From the NCBI RefSeq assembly GCF_041146795.1, contig NC_135185.1:6559529-6623528 (forward strand): a DNA stretch of 64,000 nucleotides. Reading direction: 5' to 3'. Under the pieces are notes generated by a model, which did no database searches, was not told the DNA's origin, and saw only the letters and a list, made by a program, of their open reading frames with translations. Origin of the DNA: Maylandia zebra. Taxonomy: Eukaryota > Chordata > Actinopteri > Cichliformes > Cichlidae. Below are positions 25,676 through 42,500 of this stretch, piece by piece (position 1 is the stretch's first letter; every line of letters begins with the position of its first letter). The position numbers were made by a program, and so were the translations under genes.

Positions 25676-26726
25676 TTTCACTGATGCATCAAAATAAACC
25701 TGCAACAGAAATGTATGAGTTATATTAACATAAAAATAAAATAAATGCAATAAAGATGGCATGTTCACTTTGGCATGGATTAAATTTCAAACATTACTTT
25801 ACCTTGGCATAGCCTCATTATGATTGATCCCATGCAACACCTGGTTTTCTGCAGATTTCACTTGCTTTTTCAGTATGAAACGGCACACAAAGCCAAATAG
25901 TCCGTGCACAAGCAGCAGCAGCCAGTTTACCTTACCTTTAACACATATCGTCCACGCTGAGGCCAGTCTACATAATTAAAGAAAAGAGGCGGTCTGATCT
26001 AAGGACTTTGAACAGTGGGCGTGTCCTTTCAAAGATGTTGCAATTATAAACTGAAAGAAAGATATGTTTAAATTAATATTGGTAACGTTAACTTAAAGAT
26101 GTCCTGTAATGCTCAACATGGACAAAGAGTACACTGAGATCCTTGGAAAAAAGCAGCCGCGTTGGGCTGTGGTTATTATATTGTTTTACGCATGCACTAC
26201 TCTAGTGGCTACTGGAGGCTTGCTCTAAAAGCAAATCAGTCCCTGTGACTCACTCCCATGGTACTCTCATGGCCTCCCCCCTTTGTATGTCTATGTTTAA
26301 TGATTTCTTTGTTTGTTCATTTGTCCTGTTTTTGCAGTTTTCTTTCCTGGAAAGATCCAACATTTTTAAACAATCATAATTCTTTTGAAAAATAAAATAT
26401 TCTGCATACATTTGAAGCTATCAGACTCTGAGAGGGCCATAAATAAGGTGAGCTCTTGTCCCCACAGCGAAGCTTTGTACAGTATTTTCGGTACTTTCAT
26501 GTAACTATTGGAGCTCTTTTATCTCTTGACGACTCAGCTCCTAGTTAGATATTTGTGTAAACAAATTTCAAGTTGTAAAAATACACCTCATACTCCAGAG
26601 AGTCAGTGGGTGTTAAATTGTATTTTCAGTCCATGCAATAATCTTTTACCCAAACAATCAGATTGATTCTATTAAAGCATGCATCAAATAAAAATGCAGA
26701 CTACTTGTGACTGTTTTACCATTTAC

Positions 26727-26931
26727 CTTTCAAGTTTGCCGGCAGTGAGGGGATTATCCAGATCGTCTGCTTGCTGTTGTGCACGCCCATGTAGGGATAA
26801 TCCCCGCCATGTTCATAACAGCTTTCTCTCCATAAAATATTTGTAATGGAAATTTCCTCAAGGTTTGCAGAATTAGACACGCCGACTGTAATTAGTTGAG
26901 GTAAACGGTTTGCAGCAAGCAGCATCAACAA
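26727..26931 (-). other. Unidentified exon-like ORF flanked by splice sites
   Basis: On the minus strand a 205-nt open segment sits between a good acceptor (tttcctgcag, 26932 side) and a good donor (AAAG then gtaaat). It reads through 68 codons, including the pieces LLAANRLPQLITVGVSNSAN, WRESCYEHGG and TIWIIPSLPANLKG. Composition is protein-like with two Trp, one Cys and no low complexity. I do not recognise the family. It lies about 1 kb 5' of fam216a on the same strand. It could be an exon of an unannotated gene, an alternative fam216a leader exon, or a pseudo-exon. Confidence 0.3.
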
Positions 26932-27604
26932 CTGCAGGAAAATTTAAAAATTTGAATGCAGGCAGTTTCATTGGCTCACAGAGGCAACTGTAAAGTGTGA
27001 TGGCGTAACAGAAAGACTGAGCACCATCAATTGGGTGACTGAAAAATAAATAAAGGGAGCTAATATTTTACAAGATTATTTGCACATTATAGAGTAAGCT
27101 AAAGAAAATTCAGCCTCGTGTCCAATGTAGATACAGAGTAAACACATTAAATATCCTCCTGGACAAGGAGGGCTGCCATAAAGAAAGTAAATAATGTATG
27201 GTATGTATAAAGTAAATAAAATACCTTTTAAAATACCTATATTCATGCAAGACTGATATGATTAACTATAACTACTGCTTCTCTATAAATTGAATTCCTT
27301 TATTGATTCATAATTAAGCCCTTTCAAAGCAATTTTTAGCGAATATTAAAAATAACACTGATCATCTCGTTAACAGGCATTGTTCTTTTGGAAACCATTC
27401 CTGTGGATGTTCCTTTGACTCACAACAACTAGTTAAAACTGTTGTATTTGTTGTACTGTTGGGAGACGGTTTTCCTGGGGAAATTCCACTCCCAAGTCCA
27501 CTCCTAGTCTCTCTCTCACACACCTCTCATCCAGTTGCTGACTTTCAATTCATCATCAAAATGAGATACAGCACTGAGGAGTTGTACTTTGTTGCAAACA
27601 ATGG

Positions 27605-27930
27605 CAGTGACAACAGTAATTTTTTAATATAGCGCATTTCATTACACTTAACATAAAACCTAAAAACCTATGTAGGTCTACTATGCCTCAAGGCAATGGA
27701 ATCAACAAAAGGCACACAGTGATTAAATATCAGCCTGTGAGAATAAAGAGGTTCTGAGTTTGCTTTTGAATGTAGACACGGCTCTGTTTGACCTCACGTC
27801 AGCAGACAGCTCGTTCCAAAGGACAGGAGCACAGTAACTGAAAGCACCAATGCACTAATTCTGGTTTAAAAGAGCTGCATTTGTATTAAAGATAGGTAAA
27901 GAGTAACAAAGAACACATCCTCAAGGATCC
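27605..27930. repeat. Teleost interspersed repeat (TATAGCGC type), diverged
   Basis: 'atatagcgcatttcattac' followed downstream by 'gctctgtttgacctcacg' and 'cagctcgttccaaaggacag' matches the block order of the same broad family as the 15745-15965 repeat. It is heavily diverged, and no coding capacity is visible. Confidence 0.45.
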
Positions 27931-29445
27931 ACTGTTCGAATTTTGATTTCTGCAGATCTAAAACTACTGAAATACAAACACATCTATCCTCATTGTGATA
28001 AAAATCAGTTAAGAACCTGATCTGTTAAATCAACTAAATCATGAAACCTTTGAATGCTGAGAAAATAAAGATCTGAGACAGGGCTACAGTTACCACTTAA
28101 CAATTGATTTAAGTTTTTATTTTATTTTGAAATTGAACAGTGACATGTCTTCGTTGCACTTTCGTGTATCTCGTTGACATTACATGTACATTATCTTCTA
28201 CCTGTATGTTACATGTACATGTATGTATATTTCATCTAAGTGTACATTATGTCTATGTTATGTCTACATTACAGGTGCACTTACCTTGTTGACGTTACAT
28301 GTAAATTCCGTGTACGTACGTATGTATGTATGTATGTATTTCGTGTACGTTGTTCGGCTTAAAAGTGAGGAAGTGTCCCGGGATGACCCGGTGTGGGAAG
28401 AAGCTATTGGTGCACCGTTTTCATGCTGATGTTAATGCCAGACGCACTAAGCAATTTATCTGTAGCTTTGTGTGGACTGCCATTTGCTGTGGTTCCCAAA
28501 AACTTCCACGTTTGCAATAATATCACCCACAGAAATTTCACAAACTCACTTGTTGTAATGGTGACACATTATAGAACGCACTCAAATTCACTGAGCTCTA
28601 TAGTCTTTCACAAATATTTGTAAAAGCAGATTGCAAGCCAGGTGATTTTATACAGTTTTAGGGCCAAAAACACCTGAATTCAAAGAGGTGTGACCCAGTA
28701 CTTTTGTACATATAGTGTACCTGTTGCCATATTTTGTCAGCTACTTTACAGATTAAAAATGTCTGTTATGTTCAACATAAATCAGTACTGCAGTTTTACT
28801 TTACTTTGCATGCCTACACATACACACATTTCTTTTTTTTCTTTTCACTCTGACTCATTACATTGGCATTGATAGTTATTTATAGACAAAGTCCTAAGGG
28901 CAGAGCCAAAGAATGTCTCCAACTCACTTTCCTGCTGTTGCTTTTTTAAGGTTACTACATAATTGTAGGTTGCATATGTAATAAGTACACACAGTATTCT
29001 TTGACTGATTCTTAATGAACAGATTTCATGTAGTTTTCATGTGTGCAAGTTAAAGTGGGACTCGTTTTACACTGTAGTACAACGACTCATTCAGCAATGT
29101 GTAACCACAGTGTTCACACTTTAACCCCCCAAAGCGATATATTATTTAAATGTTAGGATGTTTTCACAAATTTCACAAAAGTTAGGACAACAGGCTTTCT
29201 TCGGCGAGTTGTAGGTATTATTGTTGTTATTATTATTACACATTGCATCATTGCTGTTAGGATGATGTCAAATGATGCAGAAACGAAAGCATTTTGTACA
29301 GTCGCAGTGATGCTACGGGAAAATCCCTTCGACTGCTTTATAAGCTCCACACCACACAGCGCTGCCAGGAGTGCATTACTGAAACGTGACACTGCATGTG
29401 TTCAAGCATCGTCTTTGCTAAAAGAGCGAGCAGTTAAAAGTCGAT

Positions 29446-35783
<6,338 letters not shown>

Positions 35784-36225
35784 CGGCTTAGTTGGGCAAC
35801 ACGGGATGAAGCGCAACAAAAAGATCAATGCTGATTGTTACATGTTTGTTTATGAAACATAAAAAAGACAGCAGGTGGAGTTTGGCTGCGGGAGCATTAT
35901 AAGCTGTGCAATTTCAAATGGCACAAAAAAGTTTTGGTGAAAGAGCTTTTTAGTGACATTTAGTAGCAGCAAAATGTGTGTTTTTTACTCTTACTCTGTA
36001 TTACAGTAAACAACAGTAATGGTTGTTTATGTACTTGAATTTGCTTTGTTTACTGAAGTTAGTGAAAGAAATGTTTAGATCATGTTTTTAAAAAATATTT
36101 TAATATTTATTACATTTTATTTATGAAGGTACAAACATACATTTCTACAGAGTGAGGCGATTTAAAAGCCCACCTATTATTCCGTTATCTACACTGAGAC
36201 TGCTCCTGCCTTGTTAATAAACATG
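35784..36225 (+). other. 3' UTR and polyadenylation signal of the plus-strand Sec6-like gene
   Basis: An AATAAA at 36216-36221 lies about 435 nt after the TGA stop (35781-35783). It is the first well-placed signal. A second AATAAA near 37262 is possible for a longer form. Confidence 0.5.
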
Positions 36226-36354
36226 CAAAACCTCATTGTCTGATAATGAAGCACAAGCTCCTGGGATTATTTCTACTGCCTAGCAAGCTGTAATATTACA
36301 AATTCCATTAAAAATTCTCAAAAAAGGCGACAAATGCTCACACACAGGTCCCGT

Positions 36355-36489
36355 TTAATGACCCGAAGTAGCAGATGAGTCAGATGAGCATGAGCTGCCT
36401 GTGTAAGTCATCACTGCCCCCTGATGGGGACTCACTTCCCCAGCCTGAACTGCAATTTTTGCCACTTCAGCTTTGGCCTCATTTTTCTG
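36355..36489 (-). other. Exon-like ORF of unknown origin
   Basis: After an acceptor-like gttgtcaacag, 44 codons are open to a TAA. They include KNEAKAEVAKIAVQAGEVSP and a Ser-rich end (SSCSSDSSATSGH). This resembles a last coding exon, but I find no partner exon on the minus strand and do not recognise the family. Upstream is a GT-rich stretch. It may be chance or a relic. Confidence 0.2.
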
Positions 36490-38679
36490 CTGTTGACAAC
36501 TACTTACAACACACACACACACACTTCCTAAACTGCTAATTTTGAACAAGAAAAACAAGGAATAATTAAAAATAGATATGATGTGTAAAAATATAACACA
36601 GGCTGAATGCAACACAGTTGCTACAGTCCAGGCTGTGAAGTAAAGTTACCACAAAGCTGTAAGAGTGTGCATGTGCAGGTTAATGGAACAGTGAAGGCAT
36701 AACTGCAGCTGTGTTATTCCCTTAAACGAACGTGTTGCTTAGATGTAATCTTTGGGCATCTAGAAAAATTGTAGCTTTCTTTCAGTTGTAACCTTTGACC
36801 CTGGCTTCTCTGACAGACAGGATGGAAAAACAATATGCCAGGAAATACTGAGTCTGTTGCTAGAAAGCCATGATCCATAGAGTAAGCAGTCAGCAGACTA
36901 GCTGATAGGTTCCTGTAGCGTCTCAAATGTGGCTTATACTGTTTCCAGGACATGGGAATGTATGGTTTTGATGCAGTTTCTTTGTTCTATTTCTGTTGAA
37001 GAAACCTGACTTTTGTTGTCCTTAGTAATTCTGAATTTTCTTTGAACTGTGTACTGTTCTTCAGATTATGTGCCTTCTACACAAAATCTCAACGTTCTGA
37101 AATTGCTTTAATCTTTACCTGCTACTTTGCGTGAACCTCCTACATCAGCTCTGGTTTATGGTTTTTCGTTTTAAGCCTCTCTGTTCAATGACTTTTCTTC
37201 GTGAAAGAAATGATTCTGTACATTCCCACGATCGTTCTGTTGCTAAAGACTGACTGTGATGAATAAACTTCAATTTAAAAACAAATGGCAGTATAGTCTT
37301 TGCGCCACCAGCAAACACCACTAGATGGAGACCAACATCACCATAGTAAAATGAGACTTGCTGGTCCCATGTTCTAGTTTTCATAGGGAGAAAAATCTGA
37401 CGAATCTTTAGACAAAACAAACAGTAAGTTTATTATGTTTTGCAACACTATGGATATTTCTCTTCTTCAGCTATAAACCCAGCCCTTTAAAGCCATGTGT
37501 ATACTGTCCATGCAGGCATACAGGTCCAGATTTGGAGATGATGACAGACAGGAACATGTACAGGTGATGAAGGATATCGGGCTATATTATTAATCAAACC
37601 CTAAATTTCAAGCAAACTTATTTCACTTTGTCATTATTGGATAGTGTGTGTAGAATTCATCCATTTTGGAATAAGGCTGTAGTGTGACGAAATCATAAGG
37701 CTGTGAATACTTTCCAGATGTGCTGCAGTGTAACAGTGCCAGAACTCACAGGCAGAGAGGGGCAGACTAGCAAGAAGAAAAGAGAAGACCACAAAAAAAG
37801 GAGGGAAAGATTAAGAAATAAGTAAAGCATAACAGGTCATCTTCTTACTGAGTGTCAACCATCATACCTGATCATCTACATCACCTGCAAAGGCGAGAGC
37901 TGAAGCTTCTATTTCGGCATCTTACAGCTCGAACTGCTGTGGACCAAGGCTGTTGTCCCAGGCCGTAACAGGCTTCAGAGTATATTGACCCATGCAGGTT
38001 CCTGCTTAATTTTCATGGGCAAAAAAATCCCCCCTCGCTCTTCTATTTTTTCAAAAATCTTGCCCTTTTAACAGAAAAAGTTAAAAGGTCAAAAGATATT
38101 GATAAAAACAACAAACTGACAGACTGTGGAGGTCAGAGTGTCATAGCAGGAAAGCACCATGGAGTTTCTTATCAGCCTGGTTATTCCCAGTCCAATTCAT
38201 CACTAGATCCTTTAATGAGTTCGCTTTCCTTTACTCCCTCTGCCTCTCATTGGGAAATTTTTTACTGTGACCTCCTCCCCCCTGACTAGGCGACATCCCA
38301 CGTCCTGCAGTTATGACACACTTTCAGGACAAAAGCCGCATTTTGAAAATAGTTTCCTTCAAGACATGCTCCCCCAGCTCATTAGCTACAAGTATATAAA
38401 CAATGACTAAATAAACTGGGATTCATTGAGCGTGCCAATGATTTCCCAGAATTGTTCAAAGCTGCTGGAGACACGGAAGAGCAATTCCTCTCTGGGTCGG
38501 GAAACCAGTGGATGATTATTGTTAATACTCCCTTGATGAACGGCTCATTAAATATAATCTTTAAAGCCATGTAACCTCGGACTTCACAGGATTTCTTAAA
38601 AGACTTCCTCAAAGATCCATGGGTTTCATGCAAGATAATTTCTTAGACATATCAGATTTAGATGATTCCTTATATGATT

Positions 38680-38790
38680 CAATAAATAAACCTCTAAGAA
38701 GGAGAGTTGTAGATTTACACAAGCTGGGAAGATCTTTTAGAACCATTTCTGAACTATTAATGGCTAACTTCCCTCCATGCTACCTTGATC
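38680..38790 (+). mobile_element. Possible Tc1 transposase N-terminal fragment
   Basis: The frame containing LRRRVVDLHKLGRSFRTISE resembles the first helix-turn-helix of Tc1-type transposases (pattern vDLHk.G.syktIs). Only this block is preserved, and no terminal repeats were identified. Confidence 0.45.
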
Positions 38791-39087
38791 ATAGCCTCTC
38801 CTCCTCCATGGTTTTGGTGGAGATAGTTGCTGTAGGGTTTGTCTATAATGCTGCATTACCTATCAAGCTATAGTGTTCACTTGTAACCTGCAGTTATCAT
38901 TCTTATGATTTTTATAATTAACACATGTTGATACTTATTATAGACATTAACTGTAACTCCATTCCCTGTCTGTTGCCAGTACTATTGCTGTTTTTTCCAC
39001 ATACTATAAACCCTACAGTCAGTTTACATGTGGATCATCTACTAAACAGAGTAAACAGTAAAAACAAATTGAGCTGGTTTTTGCACA

Positions 39088-39093
39088 TTTATT
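39088..39093 (-). other. Polyadenylation signal of the minus-strand Sec6-like gene
   Basis: AATAAA on the minus strand about 475 nt after the stop codon. The same signal is preserved in the duplicate at 58803-58808, so the 3' UTR was copied with the exons. Confidence 0.6.
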
Positions 39094-39567
39094 AAAAAAA
39101 ACTCAACTTACATCTATTTATGTACATGAGACATGTATAATTCTCTGTAATACAATATAGCATAAAATACAACTTATGAAAAAACTAGACTTTAATATCA
39201 TTGTAGTTTTTAAACAAAACGACATATAATAGAACGACACTGACCTGTTTGTAAGTGTGTAAAAACAGACTCTTGCATACTTATTCACAGTTTCTATGAA
39301 ATGCACAAAAATTGCCAGCATGAATGTAAAATCTAGCTTATGTATACAATAACATACAGTAACTACAGCAAGCATTCACCATCACAGAGTCTGCGTATAA
39401 TCGGGATTTCAGTCTAAGTAGCATCTGAAGGTTTTTCCCTGGCATTCACTCTGTATGTCTTTACAGAGATAGACTGTAACACAATATAATACACGATAAT
39501 ATTGCTGCTGTGCAACCAAACTCTCAGTCAGTGATACTCTAAGAAGCAAATGTGCGGCTCATCTCAC

Positions 39568-42500
39568 TTAAACTTTGGAGAAAAACTTCCGGGTTCCAGG
39601 ATCAGCACGGCTCTCTTTCAGTGTGTCTGACAGAGTGGTTTTGACGATTTTCCTGTCGGCTTTGGAGATGTTTGTCTTGAGTTTGAGCAGAGCCGAAACA
39701 TGTTTTTCACTGTTGGTGACAGAAAGAAGAAAGGGTTTTAAAAAAGTGACGTAAAGTCAGAGACTGTGAAAAAAGGATTGTCATGTGAGAGCTGCCACAT
39801 TTGATATAGAAAAAATATATATAAAGAAATTGAGCTTTTTTTTTTAGCTAAATAGAATCTGCAATGTTTTATTTCACTTTCAACATACGAATAACAGCAG
39901 AAGTTCTAACTTCACTGATCCCGTCTAAACTTGTGTTTCATTGCCATGTTATGTCTTTTTCTGTCTGCCCCTGACACACATCCTTCCTGCAAACACTGAA
40001 AGCTGTCAGTAACACATCACCATCATCTAAACTGCTGAGAAGAGGGGAGATGGAAAATGTGACTCAGTCCACCTCTGTTGGAAATGTGACAATAGGTGGA
40101 ACTCCTACTGCTGAAATGGATCCGTGCCTGAAATGCATGTGATTCTCCATGTGATGGCAAAACCCATGGTCACACTCTACAGTTGGTAACTCTCGTGTAT
40201 TTTTATTTCTTCATTTGAACACAATAACACACTTTAGTTTCCAATAAGTTTATTGATTGGTTTAAGCACATTCGTTCAATTTGTAAGCGCACATTTAGTT
40301 TACTTATTGTGACATGGGACCCTGTAACACACACACACAGTCTCGAAAGTGAAACAGTTCTTTGTTTATGCACACACTCCTCACTCTGTGTCACACACAC
40401 ACGTCTCATGTCAGCTCTCACTGCCAAACAGAACACACAGTTATTGAAACAGTCAGGCACACCTGTTCTTCCCGCCTGCGCACCGCCCTGCGAGCTCACT
40501 GTGTCACTCCTCCGCTGCAGCAGGCCAGAAACCACACACACACCCCCACCGCCCGACTGAGGCCAGCCGAACGTACACCCCCGCGAGCAGGAGAGGAAAT
40601 CGGCCACAACCACCAAAAGTTAGGTGTGAACAGCAGCGGCTCCCCACAGAGAGCCTGTTTTAGCTGCACAAACGCCACCTGGCACTGGACCAGATCGGGG
40701 GCACCTTTCCTGGTGAGATCGGTCAAGCGGCTGGCCAGGTCCGCGAACCTAGGCACAAACCGGCAGTAGTAGCCTGCCAGCCCCAGGAGACGTCCCACCT
40801 CCTTTTTGGTCTTCCGGCGCAGACAGGATGCAATCGCTGCTGTTTCCTCCACCTGCGGACGCACCTGCCCGTGACAGACTCCCCAACCTGTGCAGTTTTG
40901 CTCTCAGGTCCAGCACGTACTGAATCTCATTTTTCACGGGGCTCGACCCTTTCTCCCAGTTTTCTTTAATCAGGTCGAGCACCTTCTATGGCTGTCTGCT
41001 CTACAGCAACTCAAAGGAGAAAATCCTGTGGAGGTCTGGGGTACCTCCCTCACTGCAAACAGAGGGTCTAACCAGCGATCCCAATTGCGTTCATCCTCAT
41101 GTATGAACTTATGAATCATGGACTTTAAAGTCTTGTTCAGCCGCTCCACCAGCCTGTCAGTCTGAAGGAGGTAGACACTGGTCTGAACAGATTTAATGCC
41201 CAGTAATTTTTATAGCTCCTTTAGTGTGCGAGACATGAACGCCGTGCCCTGGGTGGTCAGTATTTCTTTTGGAATACCGACCTGGGAGATGACCTTAAAC
41301 AGGGCTTGCGCACACTTTTCTGCCTCCTCCCCCCAGAGTCAGTGTTAGATGACCCCACGTCTCATCCCCGCATACTGCCCCAGCAAGCTATGTAACCCTG
41401 GCCAATTAGTTGGTGTCCAAAATTAGGGGATGCAACAGGCGCTGACCAACTGCCGCCTTTACCCCTTGCGTTTTGCCCTTGTATTGTAGCAGAAGCGGCA
41501 CCACAGGATACTTGTGTCCCCATACACACATTTCACCTCCACCCATTCTGCTTCCAACGCCCCAGGCTGAACCAAGCTTTGGTGGACCAGGATCTGCGTC
41601 CAGCCCGAGTCCACCTTCTTGACACCTTACCGGAATGTGCTACGTACCTCCGGGACCAGGGGCGGGTGCTGTAGCCCCGGCGACGCTGGACGCGGAACAC
41701 CCGTCCCAACTCATTGGACATTCCCGCAGTAGGTGCCCCGGCCACACACACTTCCAGGACTCTGTGCGGCTCCCCGTGGCTCAGAAGCGCGGCCCCGTGG
41801 CCGTCGGGCAATTCTGGGCCACCGGCCTAAAGCAGCGCTGTGAAGGGGTTTGTGGGACCCCACACGCCGGCGCCTAAACTCAGCGTTTGATGAGCTCCGC
41901 CGTGTAGCCTCCGGTCTGGTGGCAGGTGATGGAAGCGGACCCAGTGGGCAGTGGCCTCGGCCAGCCCCTCAAAAAACACTGCTCGAGGACCACGAAGTTC
42001 AGCACACACGCCTCCTCCAGTGATGGCCCTGAACGTAGCCCCGGACTAGGGCTGGGTATCGTCACTGATTTCTAGAATCGATTCAATTCCGATTCACAAG
42101 GTCCCGAATCGATTCGATTCGATTCAATTCAATTTGAATCTGGGAAATTTTGACAGTCAGAAATATTATAATTCAGATCAGTACATTTACATATTTTTGT
42201 ATCTATAAAAAGGAAGCTGACACACGCAAGACTTTATCAAAGGTGTGAGCGTCACAGCAGATGCCTTTGTGTCAAAGTAGCTGAAGATAAAACACAGAAA
42301 AACATGAAGGCGAGTTTCCTGGCCTGGGATTTTATAAAAATATTCTGCAGTACATCAAAAACGAAAGAAAACCATTAATCAACACATGAACATTACCTCT
42401 GACGTTACAGCGGTTTTATTAGAGACACGACTAAGCGTTTTGCATTTTGCATCATTTTAAAAAGTTTACATTTGTTCAGTATTGAACGGCAGAAATTAGG

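Larger units (their letters stand above)
25976..29445. other. Intergenic region between fam216a and the plus-strand Sec6-like gene
   Basis: No complete gene is recognisable. It contains one exon-like ORF (26727-26931, listed separately), an interspersed repeat at about 27605-27930 and tandem TACATG/GTAT simple repeats at about 28170-28340. The last ~300 bp before 29446 must hold the promoter and 5' UTR of the Sec6-like gene. The 75-aa ORF at 29262-29489 overlaps that gene's first exon in another frame and is not called. Confidence 0.45.
36226..39070. other. Intergenic region between the two Sec6-like genes (tail to tail)
   Basis: No complete gene. It contains an exon-like minus-strand ORF (36355-36489), a possible Tc1 N-terminal fragment (about 38680-38790) and, from about 38933, the left end of the duplicated segment. 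The minus ORF at 37145-37420 has no splice or homology support. Confidence 0.45.

Noticed and set aside
39118-39375. 85-aa minus-strand ORF, with a near-identical copy at 58834-59091
   Set aside because: Its conservation reflects the segmental duplication. The ORF lies in the shared 3' UTR and has no protein-like features beyond that.
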